This document shows positions 1-11,834 of a stretch of DNA of 64,000 nucleotides, piece after piece (position 1 is the stretch's first letter; every line of letters begins with the position of its first letter). Below the pieces are notes generated by a model. The model had not been told where the DNA came from. It saw only the letters and a program-made list of their open reading frames with translations, and ran no database searches. Position numbers and translations under genes: made by a program. The DNA comes from Hymenochaete sp. R1 (Eukaryota; Basidiomycota; Agaricomycetes; Hymenochaetales; Hymenochaetaceae), in contig JAFREE010000008.1 in assembly GCA_019400425.1 (NCBI GenBank), positions 186,001 to 250,000 of the forward strand, read 5' to 3'.

Positions 1-10
1 TCCCTCCACC

Positions 11-13
11 CTC

Positions 14-90
<77 letters not shown>
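11..90. repeat. CT microsatellite
   Basis: An almost pure (CT)n tract of about 80 bases with a few extra T interruptions, ending in a CAG after a short T-run. It resembles the pyrimidine-rich leaders found upstream of many fungal genes, but no reading frame that it could serve is recognisable on its right side. Confidence 0.95.
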
Positions 91-3000
91 TTTCAGCCCC
101 GGCTTCGCCCTATCTAGAACCCAAAAGTCGACTTCTACCTTCATCACTTCTCAAAACACAAACTCATACAAACCTCGCATCTCACAAACTCATACAATCT
201 CCCCCTCCTCCTTCCCTTCTTCGCAGCGCCCTACAAAAAATCAAAACTACCCTCCCGCAAGCGCCCAACGAAGAGAGAACGCGCGATCACGTATTTACTT
301 GCCGGAACGGTAGACGAAGGTGGGGTTGGGGGCGACCCGATGCCGGTGGTATACGACTATACGATCGACGAGAACGAGCTCTTGGTCCCCGCTCCTCTGA
401 TCTCGTACGTCCTCTGTCCATTCGTTGTACACATTCGCGGAGAAATTTTTATTGATTAGGGATTGCTTGATAGGCTGGAGTGAGGCCCTTACATATCCAG
501 GAGCCTTTCTCACTCTCTATAACTATCTTTCTTTCTCCCTAGAGCTGCACTGATAGTGCATACAAGTCAACTCCGGAACTTTCTAATTTTCGGGATATCG
601 AACAATCGACATCGCCCCACCCCACCCTTTTTCTCTCTCGTTTGCGAATACTCGCTCTCGATCTGAAGATACTTACAATAGGACCAGCACTCCAAAAAAT
701 AGATTTATACTAGAAGGAAAGAAAGAAATTAGAAAAAAAACCTCGAACCTAACCTAGACATGTATCACTCTTTACCTTTCCACTTACCTTATTGACTTAA
801 TTTAATACTAAGTTAGTACTTTGTACTTATATCCCTTTTCTCCCTTCTTTGACTCCGATACCGCGACCTGCAGTTTACCAAATTACCACCCATCCTCGTC
901 GATATGATGATATCCATTCGTTTCTCGTGGCCTTCAAGTTTCAAGTTCCACACTCTTTGGAGTCCATTTCTCATATCATATTCGTTCTCTTGCACCAAGT
1001 ACCAGCCAACACTGACACTTCACACTTGACGCTTCACTCCGATCACCTTTTCTTAACCTTAGCCCATTCCGACTCTGACTCCGACTCTGACTCTTGTTCT
1101 TGTTCTTACCCTTAATGTTAATGTTCCATTTCATCGTACATCAGCGCACTGGCACTGCCCCACACTTTCAAAATCCATACGAACGAATCATGATTCATGA
1201 CCCATCGAATCTCCGTCACGATGACACGGTGTTCGTCCAACGGAGCCAACTTGAAGCCGAGTCAGTAGACTTTCAAGTACATATCATCTGTATCGTACAA
1301 AATGAGCATAACATGTATATAGTGTACGTTTCGAGCGTAATGCATGCCAGTATACTATTAGTACATCGATAATCCAATATCGTCGACTGTGACCACTGAC
1401 CACTGGCAGTCAACCGTCCTATATTAGATGTGTACGTCGTGTTTGCAATCTTAGAAATAAGACGCCTGACTTAGATCCAGACTTGGAGTAACAGCGTCAG
1501 AAAAAAAGAAGGGGCCTCGGGGGGGGGGGGGGGGTGGTGGCAATGCCGTCGCCGGAGGAAGAGGATGAAGCACCTGAGCCAGAGACAGAGCCAGAGCCAG
1601 AGACAGAGTCGAGAAGAGTAGAACCAACTTGAAGATCCAAGCTGGACGCGGTTTTCGAAGTAAGAGACCGAGACGCAGTACGAGGGTCGTAGTAGTAAAA
1701 AAAAACCAAGACAGAGTTCCGGACGGGATAAGAAGCTGAAGAGGATACGGGCGAGACAGAAGAGACGGACGAACGCGTAGGCAGAGGCGGAGGCGGCGAC
1801 TTGGTTTCAGATTCTGTCGAGTCGGTCGTTGTCTTCAAGTTTGCACATGCATACGCATATGCATGCGCACCGACGTTAGCCATCAGCCATCAGCCGTCTT
1901 CGTCCCCAGCCATGCGACCGTGGCGGGGATCATGGACCTATACTTAAGCTTAAGCTTACGCGTGCTGGGGGCTGGGGGCTGGGAATTGAGACCGTTACCG
2001 TATCAGCATCAGTATCTGAGTCTATCATCGCAACCCGCCCTTTGTACTATTGGACGACCCCGACCCCCCCCCCCCCGCCTTTTTTTTTCCACGCGGGAGC
2101 GACGAGAGCGAGAGGATCTCGTGGTCCACTGGTCCGTGGAGTGGACTCGAATACACCCACTGGCAATCTTGAATCCTCGAGCCAGAATCTGGTAGTCTGC
2201 GTTCCATGTCCTCGTGCTTGAGTTTGGACGAACATGGTGGGGATCAGTCCCGCGCCGGTGCCGTACTAGTAAGAGGGAGAGGCCGGTATGCGTGTGGTGG
2301 GGGAGAGGGGGGGGGGGGGGTGGGGTAGATGATACTAGCACCGGTACCGGTTGACCAGGACCAGAACCGGAAGCACGCTGTACAAGCCTAGGGGCTTAGA
2401 GCGGGTCAATGTCATTGTCAATGACGATGATGGTCCCCGAACTCCGAGTCGTCGTCCCGTTCATCGATACCCTTCCCCAAACAATCGCCCTCGCCCTCGC
2501 CCTCGCCCCCCAACCCAGGTCTTTGAATCCGAATCCAACGGCGCTTGCCTGTGCTGGAGGTCCGTCCGTACTCGTACCAGTGTCAACGAGCGTGATTCGG
2601 GAGAAGGGTGAGGGGGGGGGGGGGGGTTAGTGGCCTGGCACGTCCGACTGAGAGACTGAGTCTACGCACCACCAGCTCTCCCTGCCCCTGCTTATGTGCA
2701 TGATGCATCCTCCGCCGCTACTACAATAGCAATAGTATTTAGTAACACCTCTGACGAGTCACCTCCAACAGTAAACAGGGTTTTTGAAACTCGGACCCGG
2801 GCCTGATGCCGACTCTGTTGAGAACGTGTGTGTTGGGGTGTTGGGTTGAGTGTCCCTCGCCGCTCGCCGCTGACTCCAGGGTCTAGGCTTGGGTCGGGGT
2901 TACCAGTGGGGCTCGGCAACCCATCGGAAACGCGGCGCACACACACACTCACTCGGACAACTTGACTCCAAGTAAATGCTGGTGTCAGGAAAGGGGAAGG

Positions 3001-3114
3001 AGAAGGAACTCGAACCCGGAGGAGGGTGAGGGTGAGGAGGCAGCGAGCGTAGGAGTCAGGCTCGGAGTCGGACCGATATGAACATGCGGCGGCGAGTCGG
3101 CGACGGAGGAGAGC
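91..3114. other. Low-complexity region without a supported gene
   Basis: Three kilobases with short, unrelated open frames on both strands, none of which resembles a known family or joins to another by plausible splicing. The DNA is full of short tandem motifs (for example gactct near 1070-1095 and gccctcgccctc near 2487) and long single-base runs. It may be a long intergenic segment or untranslated leader DNA of a gene lying to the left of the window. I see no RNA gene or mobile element in it. Confidence 0.6.
1519..1534. repeat. Homopolymer run of 16 G
   Basis: A run of sixteen G on the plus strand followed by TGGTGG. Similar runs lie at 2064-2076 (13 C, soon followed by nine T), 2307-2320 (14 G) and 2612-2626 (15 G). 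Such runs can form G-quadruplexes and are also places where read length is easily miscounted. Confidence 0.95.
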
Positions 3115-3648
3115 TTACTGGCAGCTTCTTCGGTCGGCGGTGGTAGCCTTCAGGCTGGGGCTGGGGTTCGTATTCATAATCGTATTCGCAAAGCCTTCTT
3201 GCGGATGTTCAAGTTGGGGTCCGCCATGCGGCCGAGGTCGTGCTTTGGTACTAGGACACGAATTCGGATTCGAATTCGGACCAGCGCCCGCGTTTGCGTT
3301 CGCGACTGCGCCCACGCCCACGCCTGCGCTATCCATGGTCCGAATCCGGTCCCTCGGCAAGGTAAAGGTAGTACCTTGCATGGTCTTCTCTCGGCTGGCA
3401 TCCCCGCCTGTACCGTGTCCGTGCAGATGCGTCTTCTCCTTCGTCTCCTTCTTCTTCGCGGCAGCGGGTCTCTGGGTTTTCCGTCTGCGCCGATCGAGGA
3501 GGTAGTAAATGAGGAGAGCGAGGAAGGGGAGGAGGACGAGTGGGATGGAGATGTAGGCTAGGCCCGGGTGGGTGGGTTTCGGGGCGGAATGGTGGTAGAA
3601 TGAAGAGGTAGGGTCTGCGAGGGCAATGGGTGGTGTGGGTGTAGTCAT
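3115..3648 (-). CDS. Possible single-pass membrane protein, 3' end unresolved
   Basis: An open frame of 177 residues. After about 28 residues rich in Pro, Ser and His it has one clear hydrophobic stretch (about residues 30-50, Ile/Leu/Val/Tyr) followed at once by Arg-Arg-Arg-Arg-Lys, the layout of a type I or signal-anchor membrane protein with a basic cytosolic side. The rest is low-complexity (Ala-Asn-Ala, Asn-Pro-Asn). The in-frame stop overlaps a good splice donor (CCA then GTAAGC at about 3112-3117), so the real gene may continue through introns toward 2.6 kb. I do not recognise the family. Compositional bias in this region could also produce such a frame by chance. Confidence 0.4.
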   Translation of the reverse strand: MTTPTPPIALADPTSSFYHHSAPKPTHPGLAYISIPLVLLPFLALLIYYLLDRRRRKTQRPAAAKKKETKEKTHLHGHGTGGDASREKTMQGTTFTLPRDRIRTMDSAGVGVGAVANANAGAGPNSNPNSCPSTKARPRPHGGPQLEHPQEGFANTIMNTNPSPSLKATTADRRSCQ

Positions 3649-4110
3649 GTCCGGGGAAGTGGAGTTTGGTTTGAATTGAATTGGTCTGGGCCGGGGTGTG
3701 TGTGGGGTGGGGTACTACGAGTCGGAGGATGGAAGTAGAAATGGGAAGTGAATGAGAGCGGTTATTGGCTAGAGAGGGGAAGGTGGCGGAGGGAAATGAC
3801 TGTCGTATAACATCAAAATAATCATTGGTAGGTGGGCTGGCCGGAATATGAGGAATATTAATAGACAACTCGGACCGAAGTTGTCGTAAAGGGAAGAAAG
3901 ACTAGACTTAGACTTGAACACGTGGAAGACGCGTGTCACGTGTATTCGCGGGAGGAGAGAGAGAGATTCCCGAATTCCCGTCGATTACCTGTCCTTTCCT
4001 TTCCTTTCTCTCTCCATCCCATCCTACTGGGTGCTCGTCTCTGGCCAAGGCTCAACTCCTATTCCAATTTCTTTTCTTTTTCTTTTTCTTTTTTGTCAAA
4101 ATAACGTCAA
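3649..4110. promoter_or_regulatory. Divergent intergenic region with CT-rich leader
   Basis: Separates the possible membrane protein (-) from the zinc-finger gene (+). From about 3985 to 4095 the plus strand is strongly pyrimidine-rich (cctttcctttcc, then tttcttttct), typical of a basidiomycete core promoter and 5' leader in front of the ATG at 4111. No clear TATA element was seen. Confidence 0.5.
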
Positions 4111-7100
4111 ATGTCGACTCTCACGTCAGCTTCTCCCTCAAATACTTCATCCTCTACAAAGGTACTAGTACTCCTCCCTCCTCCTCTCCTTTCATCTCTC
4201 ATTCACTCATGAACCTCCTCTGCTGCTGCCGACAGCGTAAAATAGACGATGCGCTCTCGAACATAGACTCTGCTCTCGACCACTCGGATCATCCAGATCA
4301 TATCAAACAACCTCCCACGAAAAAAACTCGCTTCCCTTCCTCCCTCTACTCTACCCTCCTCAAATATGGCATCAAATCCTCAAAGTCTTCACAAAAGTAT
4401 CACCCAAGCTTCTTTCAGTTCAACTTGAAGCTGACCCCTTCGACAGACAATACACCGACGATGCCAACATCATCAAGAAAAAAGCCCCTCACCTGTCCGC
4501 CATCCTCTCCCGCTCAGCTACCAAAAGGGAGAAGGCCGCCTTCAAACAAGACATCGCACGCGCTTCCACAGCCAGCATCAGCGCAGTCCACAACCTCCAT
4601 CCAGCTTCTATCGACTATCGGCCTTCTTCCACCGCTTCCTTCCTCACCCGCCTCGCAACCTTCAAATTATCCACCTACTCAGGCAAACCAGACGCCATCG
4701 ACGCCGTCGCCGCTGCCAAATGTGGCTGGGTTAACGACGGCAAGGAACGGCTCGCGTGTGCGATATGCAAGGCTTCCTGGGTCCTGGCAGGGAGGGATGG
4801 TATGTCCAGGGACGCTGGTAAGTGTTATTATCTTTTTTTCTCGTTCTCTTCCTTTCCGTTCAGACCCTGGAAACGCTCCCCTTTCGACTCGATGAAAATG
4901 TGGCTGACTACTCGTAAACTGTAGCTAATGCGTTGGTCGACAAACAGCGAGGACAACTCGTTTCAACCCACAAGGACGGTTGCCCATGGAAAGTCCGTCA
5001 ATGTGATGGTAAGTCTGCCCTCTATTCCAGCGTGCCCGTCCGCAGTCGCCGTCGAGGGTACAAAAAAGTCGACTGACGTGAATGTATTCGTGTTTCGTGT
5101 TCGTGTTCGTGTTTCTGCATACATGTGTAGACTCCATATACTGCATACCCTTGAAGCAACCCTCGGTCTTAGCGAAGGAGATCAAGCAGAATGCGGTAGA
5201 GATGGACGTAAAAAAGATCCTCGAGGGCGTCGACGTCCGCCATCCTTTGGTGCGTTCTTCATCTCCTGTGTTTGAGTTTCAGGCTCATATGAAGTATGAA
5301 TGATAATACTCATGAATATGAAATTGCCGTTGCCTACCCTGTCGATGACTAGACCGCCAGCCAGGTTCATCACCTACAGTCGGCTCTTGCCTCCGTCAAG
5401 CTCTCGCCCCCTCCTCGAGCACCAGAAGAGACCACCACGGCTATGGACGTCGATTCTGGACCTCCTTCGTCATCCCAGGCGAACGTGAACGGGACCAACA
5501 ACAACCCCAACGAGTCGGAACTGGAGCCGGAACTGGAATCGGAATCGGAATCGGAACCATCGCAGACCGCAGCCCTCGTCGCCGTCTTCGGCTGGTCCCT
5601 CGCCCCGCCTCCCCCACCCCCATCCTCCTCGCGACCTACAACACCCTCCGCGTCCGCCTTCGCTTCTGGTAATAACAATAGTAATAATGTTACTAACAAT
5701 GACGGCATGGAAAGCATCTCGACGGCGAACCCAAGCCCGTCTATCTCTTGCGGCCCGCGCCGGTCGAGCTGGAACGCCTCGTCTATAAGCGGGGCCGCCG
5801 GAGCCGGACACGGGCCGGGCCCCTCCCGCATACCCGTATCTCGGACAAGCTCGGGGATCCTGAACACGAACACGAATTCGACGACAGGGACGGCGACGGC
5901 GACGGTGCGAAAGCAGAATAGACTGGAAGGCCCGACGAGGAAGAAGCGGGACGAGACGCTTTTGAGCTGTGCGTTGTGTCAGAGGAAGGTGGGGCTTTGG
6001 ACGTTTAAGGGGAGTATTGAGCCTTTGGGTTTGGGTTCGGTTGGGGCGGCGACTGTGACTGGGGATGGGGTGGGTGGAGGTGTGGCTGCGCCTTCTAACG
6101 AGCCGCAGTTGCAGCATCAAGCAGACTGCGCCTCCGCCTCCGCCTCTTCGTCAGCGTTAACACCGACACCGACACCGGCATCGACGTCAATGTCAACCAG
6201 TACTCCATCCAGCACCAACACCCTAACAGCCCGCCCAACCCGCCTCCCCGCACGCCGGACCTCCTCATACAGCACTTACACCTCCACCACAGCAACAGCG
6301 GTGGGGGGAACCAGACCCACACCTACACTCCCGCGCCGCCAATTCGACCTCCTAAAGGAACACCGCAGTTACTGCCCCTACGTCGTCCGCTCGACGACCG
6401 TACCCTCCCTCTCGTCCTCGTTATTACTCTCTGGCGGGACTGCCGTTGGTGTTGGTACTACCACCACCGACGGGAATGGGGGTTTCGGGCCGTCTGTTCC
6501 GTCCACGCCTACACCTACACCTACGCATACACCTACACCTACGCATACACCTTCTGGAAACGGGACCGGGATTGGGAGTCGTCCACCACTCTCTCCACGC
6601 TCCTCCTCCGCTTCTTCGTTCACGTTCTCGTTCGTGGCGGGCCGGAACGCGTCTTCGTATCCTCATGCGTTGTCTTCGCCTTCGAGTTACTTTGGGTACG
6701 GTGCGGGAGGGGCTGGGGGAACTGGAGTGGGGACGGGAGTGGGGGAGAAGACGGTGACGGTGACGGAGGGGTGGAAGGCGGTGTTGGCGATTGTGTTGAG
6801 GACGGGGATGGGGAGAAGGACGAGGCAGAGGGGGTTGGTGAGTTTGAGGGAGAGGGAACGCGAGAGGGAGTGGGTTGGAGTGGGAACGGGAGGGGAGGGA
6901 GAGGGAGAGGAGAGGCCGTTCACACCTTCCAGTGAACGCGAGTTGGAGGGAGGAAGTGCGTCGTCGCCTCCACGACCCGGTTCTCGCTCTCGAACTGCTG
7001 CTGCTGCCGCCGCCGCCGTTGCTACTGGTGGTGCAGGTTCCGGCTCCGGCCCCGACTCCGGCTCAGACACAGAGACCGTACACACTATTACCAACACCAA

Positions 7101-7573
7101 TACCAACACCACTGCTGCCGCTGCTGCGTCACCAAAACTCGGCCCCAGCCAGGGCACGACGAAAAGCCCACCGCACCCGACTTCGACTTTGACTTCGAAC
7201 GCAAATCCGAACTCAAAACGACAGAAGCAAGATGACTGTGGCGAGCCGGGGGTACAGACGCATGAACGGAGTTTCGTAGGACCTACGGAGATGGATGGGA
7301 TCCAGGCGATGGTGGATGGGGTGAAGACGCGTGGGGTGAGTGTTGATCTCTTTTTCTTCTTCTAATTATTTTTTACCCTCTTCTCTCCGTCTCTCTTTGA
7401 CTTTGTCTTTCGGTGACACTGCGTATCCCGAATCTCGAACCTGGCTTTTTTTCGTTTTCGTTTTCGGTTTCGGTATCGTTTTCGTGGAGTCTTTCGCTGT
7501 TCGCTGATACGTTTTTTTTTGTCTCTCGTAGGGAAAGGATCTGTTGCGGTATGTGAGGAGTTTGTTCCAGTGA
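4111..7573 (+). CDS. C3HC zinc-finger protein, Rsm1/NIPA family
   Basis: Seven exons (4111-4161, 4236-4396, 4447-4817, 4925-5008, 5131-5249, 5353-7335, 7532-7573) give 936 residues. The first conserved block (about residues 136-222) reads FLTRLATFKLSTYSGKPD, then GW-VNDGKERLACAIC and, after the exon 3/4 junction, H-KDG-CPW, so the zinc ligands C175, C178, H210 and C214 are all present. A second block carries SCALCQRKVGLW (about residue 470) and, more than 100 residues later, a HRSYCPYV motif. This is the C3HC plus Rsm1-like architecture of mammalian NIPA/ZC3HC1 and fission yeast Rsm1, an mRNA-export factor associated with the nuclear rim. The protein is longer than usual because the second half holds long low-complexity inserts (Glu-Ser, Thr-Pro, Ala runs). 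A cell-cycle or nuclear-basket role comes from the family only. Exon 1 is short and the start could lie elsewhere. Confidence 0.85.
6506..6551 (+). repeat. Coding tandem repeat, acctacgcatac type
   Basis: Repeated cctacacctacg/cataca units within the zinc-finger gene encode alternating Thr-Pro and Thr-His-Thr-Pro. It lies between the two ligand groups of the second zinc-binding block, so length change here would be tolerated as a linker. It is one of several simple repeats in that exon (gaatcgga at about 5520-5555, gcgacggc at about 5890). Confidence 0.8.
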
Positions 7574-8801
7574 GGGGTAGGGTGTGGAGGTCGGGGTCTG
7601 GGGTCTGGAGAACTTAATCGGGTCGTTGCAGTACAATGTACAGTGCACGGTGCTATTTTTTGGGTTAACTGGAGTTGGGTGCTTCATTTGGGACTCTTAC
7701 CCGGGCAAGGGGGCGGGGTGGCTTGATTTTTGATTTTTTTTTTCAAATCTTATTGCGTATGGTCCATGGTTCATGGTTCATGTTCCTTGTTCTTCTTCCG
7801 TCCCATCTCATCCCATCCCATCCCACTCATCTGCCCGCCCCGCCCCTCATTTCCCGCAAACTGTGGACTGTGAACTGTGATTTATGTCTTTACGTAGACG
7901 TCATCCCAAAAACATACACGGACTTTCTCTTCCTTCTCCTTTCCTTTTCGCTTCTTGTTTTCCATTTTCGTTTCTTTTCCCTTTCTTTTCATTTAGTGCG
8001 TGGTACATGCCAGTGTACACAACTATATGCGCGCACAAGCCTGGCCTGAGCTGGGGCTGAGGCTTCGAAGGACGAGGAAAGAGAAGGGGTGGGGAAGTGT
8101 ATAGAGTATAGTATGCAGTATTAGTATATAGTATATAGTATCACCATACAGTAGTACTATGAGAATCAGAATTACAATCGAGTTTATGGGACATTTGTCG
8201 TTCCTAAAGTTATCGTCGTTTGGGAGTGGTGGGGCATGGGCCGTGTACTTTCGTTTCTGTTTCGTTTTGTTTCTTTCAGATAGAACTTTAGACGAGCGAG
8301 AGGGGAGGGAAGTGAGAGATGGGAATAGTGGTAGTATTACTGTGATTAGAATGCAGATGTGGGACAGGGCAGGATGAGATGAGATGCTTCAATGCTTGTG
8401 GATCCGCGCGGGCTACCTTTACGAGCGTACGCGTGGATTCCCTCTGCCGCTGCCGCATCTCTTCGTCGCGCGTGCATACTGTGCAACTACGCATACAATC
8501 TTCCCTCCCTCCTTCTTCATCCACCCATCTCCTTGCTCTTCTTCTTCCACTTCCTCTTTGACACCCAACCCGACTCTTCGCAAACCGAATACAAAAAAGG
8601 ACAAAAAAACGCAAGAGCACGGAAAAGATTAAGAACGTGCACGAGAGGGAGACTCAGAGACTACCAGTACTTTACTACCAAGTCCTAAGTAAGTTACCAC
8701 CACCACCACCGTGACCAACTGACTGACTAACCAACTGACTCACACAAGACCCAAACCCCAAACCAACTTGAAGACTCAGAATCGGGATCGGAAACCCACT
8801 C
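7574..8801. other. Intergenic region, nothing recognised
   Basis: 1.2 kb between the zinc-finger gene and the helicase gene. It contains T-rich tracts (7735-7745, 7920-7990), a repeated tatagtat element near 8110-8160 and pyrimidine-rich DNA before 8640. It probably holds the 3' end of one gene and the promoter of the next. Confidence 0.6.
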
Positions 8802-11367
8802 ATGATGCAGAAAGACGCAGACGGGTTCATCGACTCCGCGCCTCCCGCCGGTGAGTGTGAGTATCGAGATCTATTTATTGTAGTGTAGAGGCACATCCGA
8901 ACGCGAACGCGGACTGTGTCGTGATCGTGTCCGTGGATGTATTGTGCTCCTTTTGACACTAGGTGCTGATTGATATTATTGTTTTTGCGGTCTTTGCTCT
9001 TGTGTTTGTACCGTTGGCGCGCACGCATGGATGGTTTACGACTCGGATACAACTCATCTCATCTCGTCTTCGCTCTCGTGTTCCACCGCTCCGCCCATGT
9101 TAACGCCAAACGTCGCCGTTCGCGAATCTGCTTATTCCTCCCCAATTCAATGAAAACGCGGAATGTATGAAGCGGCTGGTGCTGCTGCCGCCGCCGTCCC
9201 CAAAGATGCTCCTGCTCCCGCGACGGGGCCAACGGAGCCTGGGCCTGGGTCGACGGCGACACCGAAGGATGAGCAGCCTGGTACGTCTTATTTGTTTTGT
9301 ACTCTTAGCTCTTTGGGATATGTATTGTGGGTACCAAGTACTAATTTGTTTTCTTTCCGTTTTCTCTGTTTCTCTCTGTTATGCTGTTGCACTGTTACGC
9401 AGCTACGGATCTCATCCGTTCGACGTTCGACGTGCAGGTACGTTCCTTGGGTCGAATGCCTGCAAACCATTAGAGATGCCGATACTTGTGGACGATTTGG
9501 TCTAGGTCACGCTTGCCGATCAGCAAATGGACCCCAACTCGCCGCTGTTCAGCGTGAAGAGTTTTGAGGAGCTCGGGATGTACGTCTGCTCTGTTACATT
9601 CACTTATCTACAACTCGGGATATGCAGTTGGCTGACGCAAGAGGGATGGGCGTGGTAATCAACAGTTCGGCGGACCTGCTAAAAGGCGTGTTCGATATGA
9701 ATTTCTCGAAACCGTCGAAAATCCAAGAACGAGCGTTGCCTTTGCTTCTTCGAAACCCGTACGTGCATCCTTTCAGAGCTTGTGCTTTTTCCTTGGTCGA
9801 AAAAGAGGGCGTTGGAGTGTTGACATTTGATTGTTGACACAGGCCGCAAAATCTCATCGGACAGTCGCAATCGGGAACGGGGAAGACAGCTGCGTTCGTG
9901 TTGACGATGCTCAGTAGAGTGGACTTTTCAATACCCAAACCTCAAGTACGTTTTCATCGCTTCTTAATCTCTTTAGCAAAGCCCGGCTGAGCAGCAATAA
10001 CCCGTGTATCATTTTCTCCCTCTCGCCCCTCTTTCTTCAACGTCTAGGCGCTGTGCGTCGCCCCCACGCGTGAACTCGCGCGACAGATCATGGCAGTCGT
10101 GAACGCCATGGGCAAGTACACGCCCGTCAAGACCGACTACGCCATCAAGGCCGAGACGCGGGTGACCGAGCCGCTCGCGGCGCATATCGTCGTCGGCACG
10201 CCGGGGACGATGGCGGATTACTTGAAGAGGCGGATCATCGACGGGAAGACGGTGAAAGTGCTCGTGTTGGATGAGGCGGATAACATGCTCGATCAGGAGA
10301 ATTTGAGCGAGCAGTGTTTGAAGATCAAAAAGTGCGTGTAAAAACTCTACGAGCCGGGTCTCTTTTCTTTCTTTTTCTTTCTAAAAAATGCCTTCCATAC
10401 GTCAACGTGCTGAACTTTTGACCGCCTGCGCCAGCTTCCTGCCAAAAGAACAGAAGGCCCAGATCGTCCTCTTCTCGGCCACATTCCCCGATCGAGTGCG
10501 GAACTTTGCGAACAAGTTCGCGTCGAACGCCAATAAGATCGAGCTCAAGAAGGAGGAGCTGTCCGTTGAGGGGATCAAGCAATTTTATATGGATTGCAAG
10601 GACGAGGAGGCTAAATATGAGATCTTGGTGCAGATCTATAATCTCCTTACTGTCGGGCAGAGTATCATCTTCACGAAGGTAAGAGCTTTTCTCATATAAT
10701 ACTCTGTGTCATAATGTCCCTCATCCATCCCCCCCCCCCCTCCCTGCCCTTTTTTTTGAACGCCAAAACAGCACCGGAATACCGCAGACCGCATTGCGAA
10801 GCGCATGACCGCCGAAGGGCACAAAGTCGCATCGCTACACGGCCTCAAAGACGGTGCGGAGCGCGACGAGATTATCGACCGTTTCCGAGAGGGACACGAG
10901 AAGGTTCTGATCACGACGAACGTCGTAGCGCGCGGAATCGATATTCTGCAAGTGAACGTGGTGGTGAACTATGATTTGCCTATGATGTCAGATAAAGCAG
11001 AGAGCGCGAGCTATGATTCGAGGTTCGAGACGCCGGACATTGAGACGTATTTACATCGGATTGGTGAGTTGCAATCGAAAGACAAAACGGAATAAGGTTG
11101 GGTGTTAGTAGAGTTTGTTTTCTTACCGAATCGACAGGTCGGACAGGGCGGTTTGGGAGGAAGGGTGTTTCGATCAATTTCGTACATAACAAGAAAACGT
11201 GGGAGGATATGCATATGATCGAAGAGGCGCTCGGGCGCGAGATCATCCGTGTAGAAACGAGCGACGTGGATATAATGGAGGAGGTAAGGCGGTTTGCCCT
11301 ATTTGATTACCATAGGGTTTCAATACTGATATTGCGTTGACAGACTTTGAAGAAGGCATTAAAATAG
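8802..11367 (+). CDS. DBP5: DEAD-box ATP-dependent RNA helicase Dbp5 (DDX19)
   Basis: Eleven exons (8802-8850, 9173-9280, 9403-9437, 9506-9579, 9666-9758, 9843-9945, 10048-10331, 10435-10678, 10772-11063, 11138-11283, 11344-11367) give 483 residues, the length of yeast Dbp5. Motifs in order: Q motif [15 protein letters not shown] (about 103), Walker A SQSGTGKT (about 126-133), PTRELA (about 160), VLDEAD (227-232), SAT (about 264), ARGID and [11 protein letters not shown] split by an intron. The substitution DEADNML and the segment [24 protein letters not shown] are typical of the Dbp5 subfamily. Dbp5 works on the cytoplasmic face of the nuclear pore, where Gle1 and inositol hexakisphosphate stimulate it to strip export factors from mRNA. 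The first intron (322 nt) is far longer than the others, and the N-terminal two exons are less certain because that part is poorly conserved. Intron 8 carries a long C-run. Confidence 0.95.
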
Positions 11368-11834
11368 GAGAGCGAGGGTGTTTGAGTACTGCGCTTTATA
11401 ACGGAGAAGGAGGAGAGTTGGATAGTTTCATGTATTTGTGTATTCTGCGGAGGAACTGTAATACATTTACACCGGATAGCGTGCCCCGACACAAAAGATA
11501 TGATGTAGCTGTATGCGCGCGACAGAGGTCAATATTGGAACCGTCCTCACGTATTGTCGTTGTGTAGTAACAAGTCTGGATGGCTGTTTCAAGCAAATGC
11601 TGATGGGGGCGCGGAGGCGCATGAAAAGTTGATTCAATGATTGACGCTCGAGTGAGGATGCGGTGCAAGCTGAAATATCAGTCGCTGTCCATCGTCATGG
11701 ACATGCGTGAGTGAGTTCTCTCCGCGCCCGTGCCATGCCCCTTCATTCTCTCTCCCATCTTGCTGCTCTTCCTTTTTGCTCATTGACCTCGACACGATAC
11801 CCATTCAAATAATTAGCTTTAAGAATCAACTCAA
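11368..11834. other. Intergenic region, nothing recognised
   Basis: Holds the 3' flank of DBP5 and the promoter of the next gene; pyrimidine-rich from about 11720 to 11775. A short intronless frame here (11337-11567) only repeats the last DBP5 exon in a different frame and is not a gene. Confidence 0.6.

Noticed and set aside
1497..1883. Minus-strand frame of 128 residues rich in Ser, Gly and Pro
   Set aside because: It is composed of simple repeats around a G-run, has no recognisable domain and no splice partner.
5443..7365. Long antisense frames opposite the zinc-finger exon
   Set aside because: They mirror the low-complexity, GC-biased coding exon; only the plus strand carries zinc-ligand motifs and correct splice joints.
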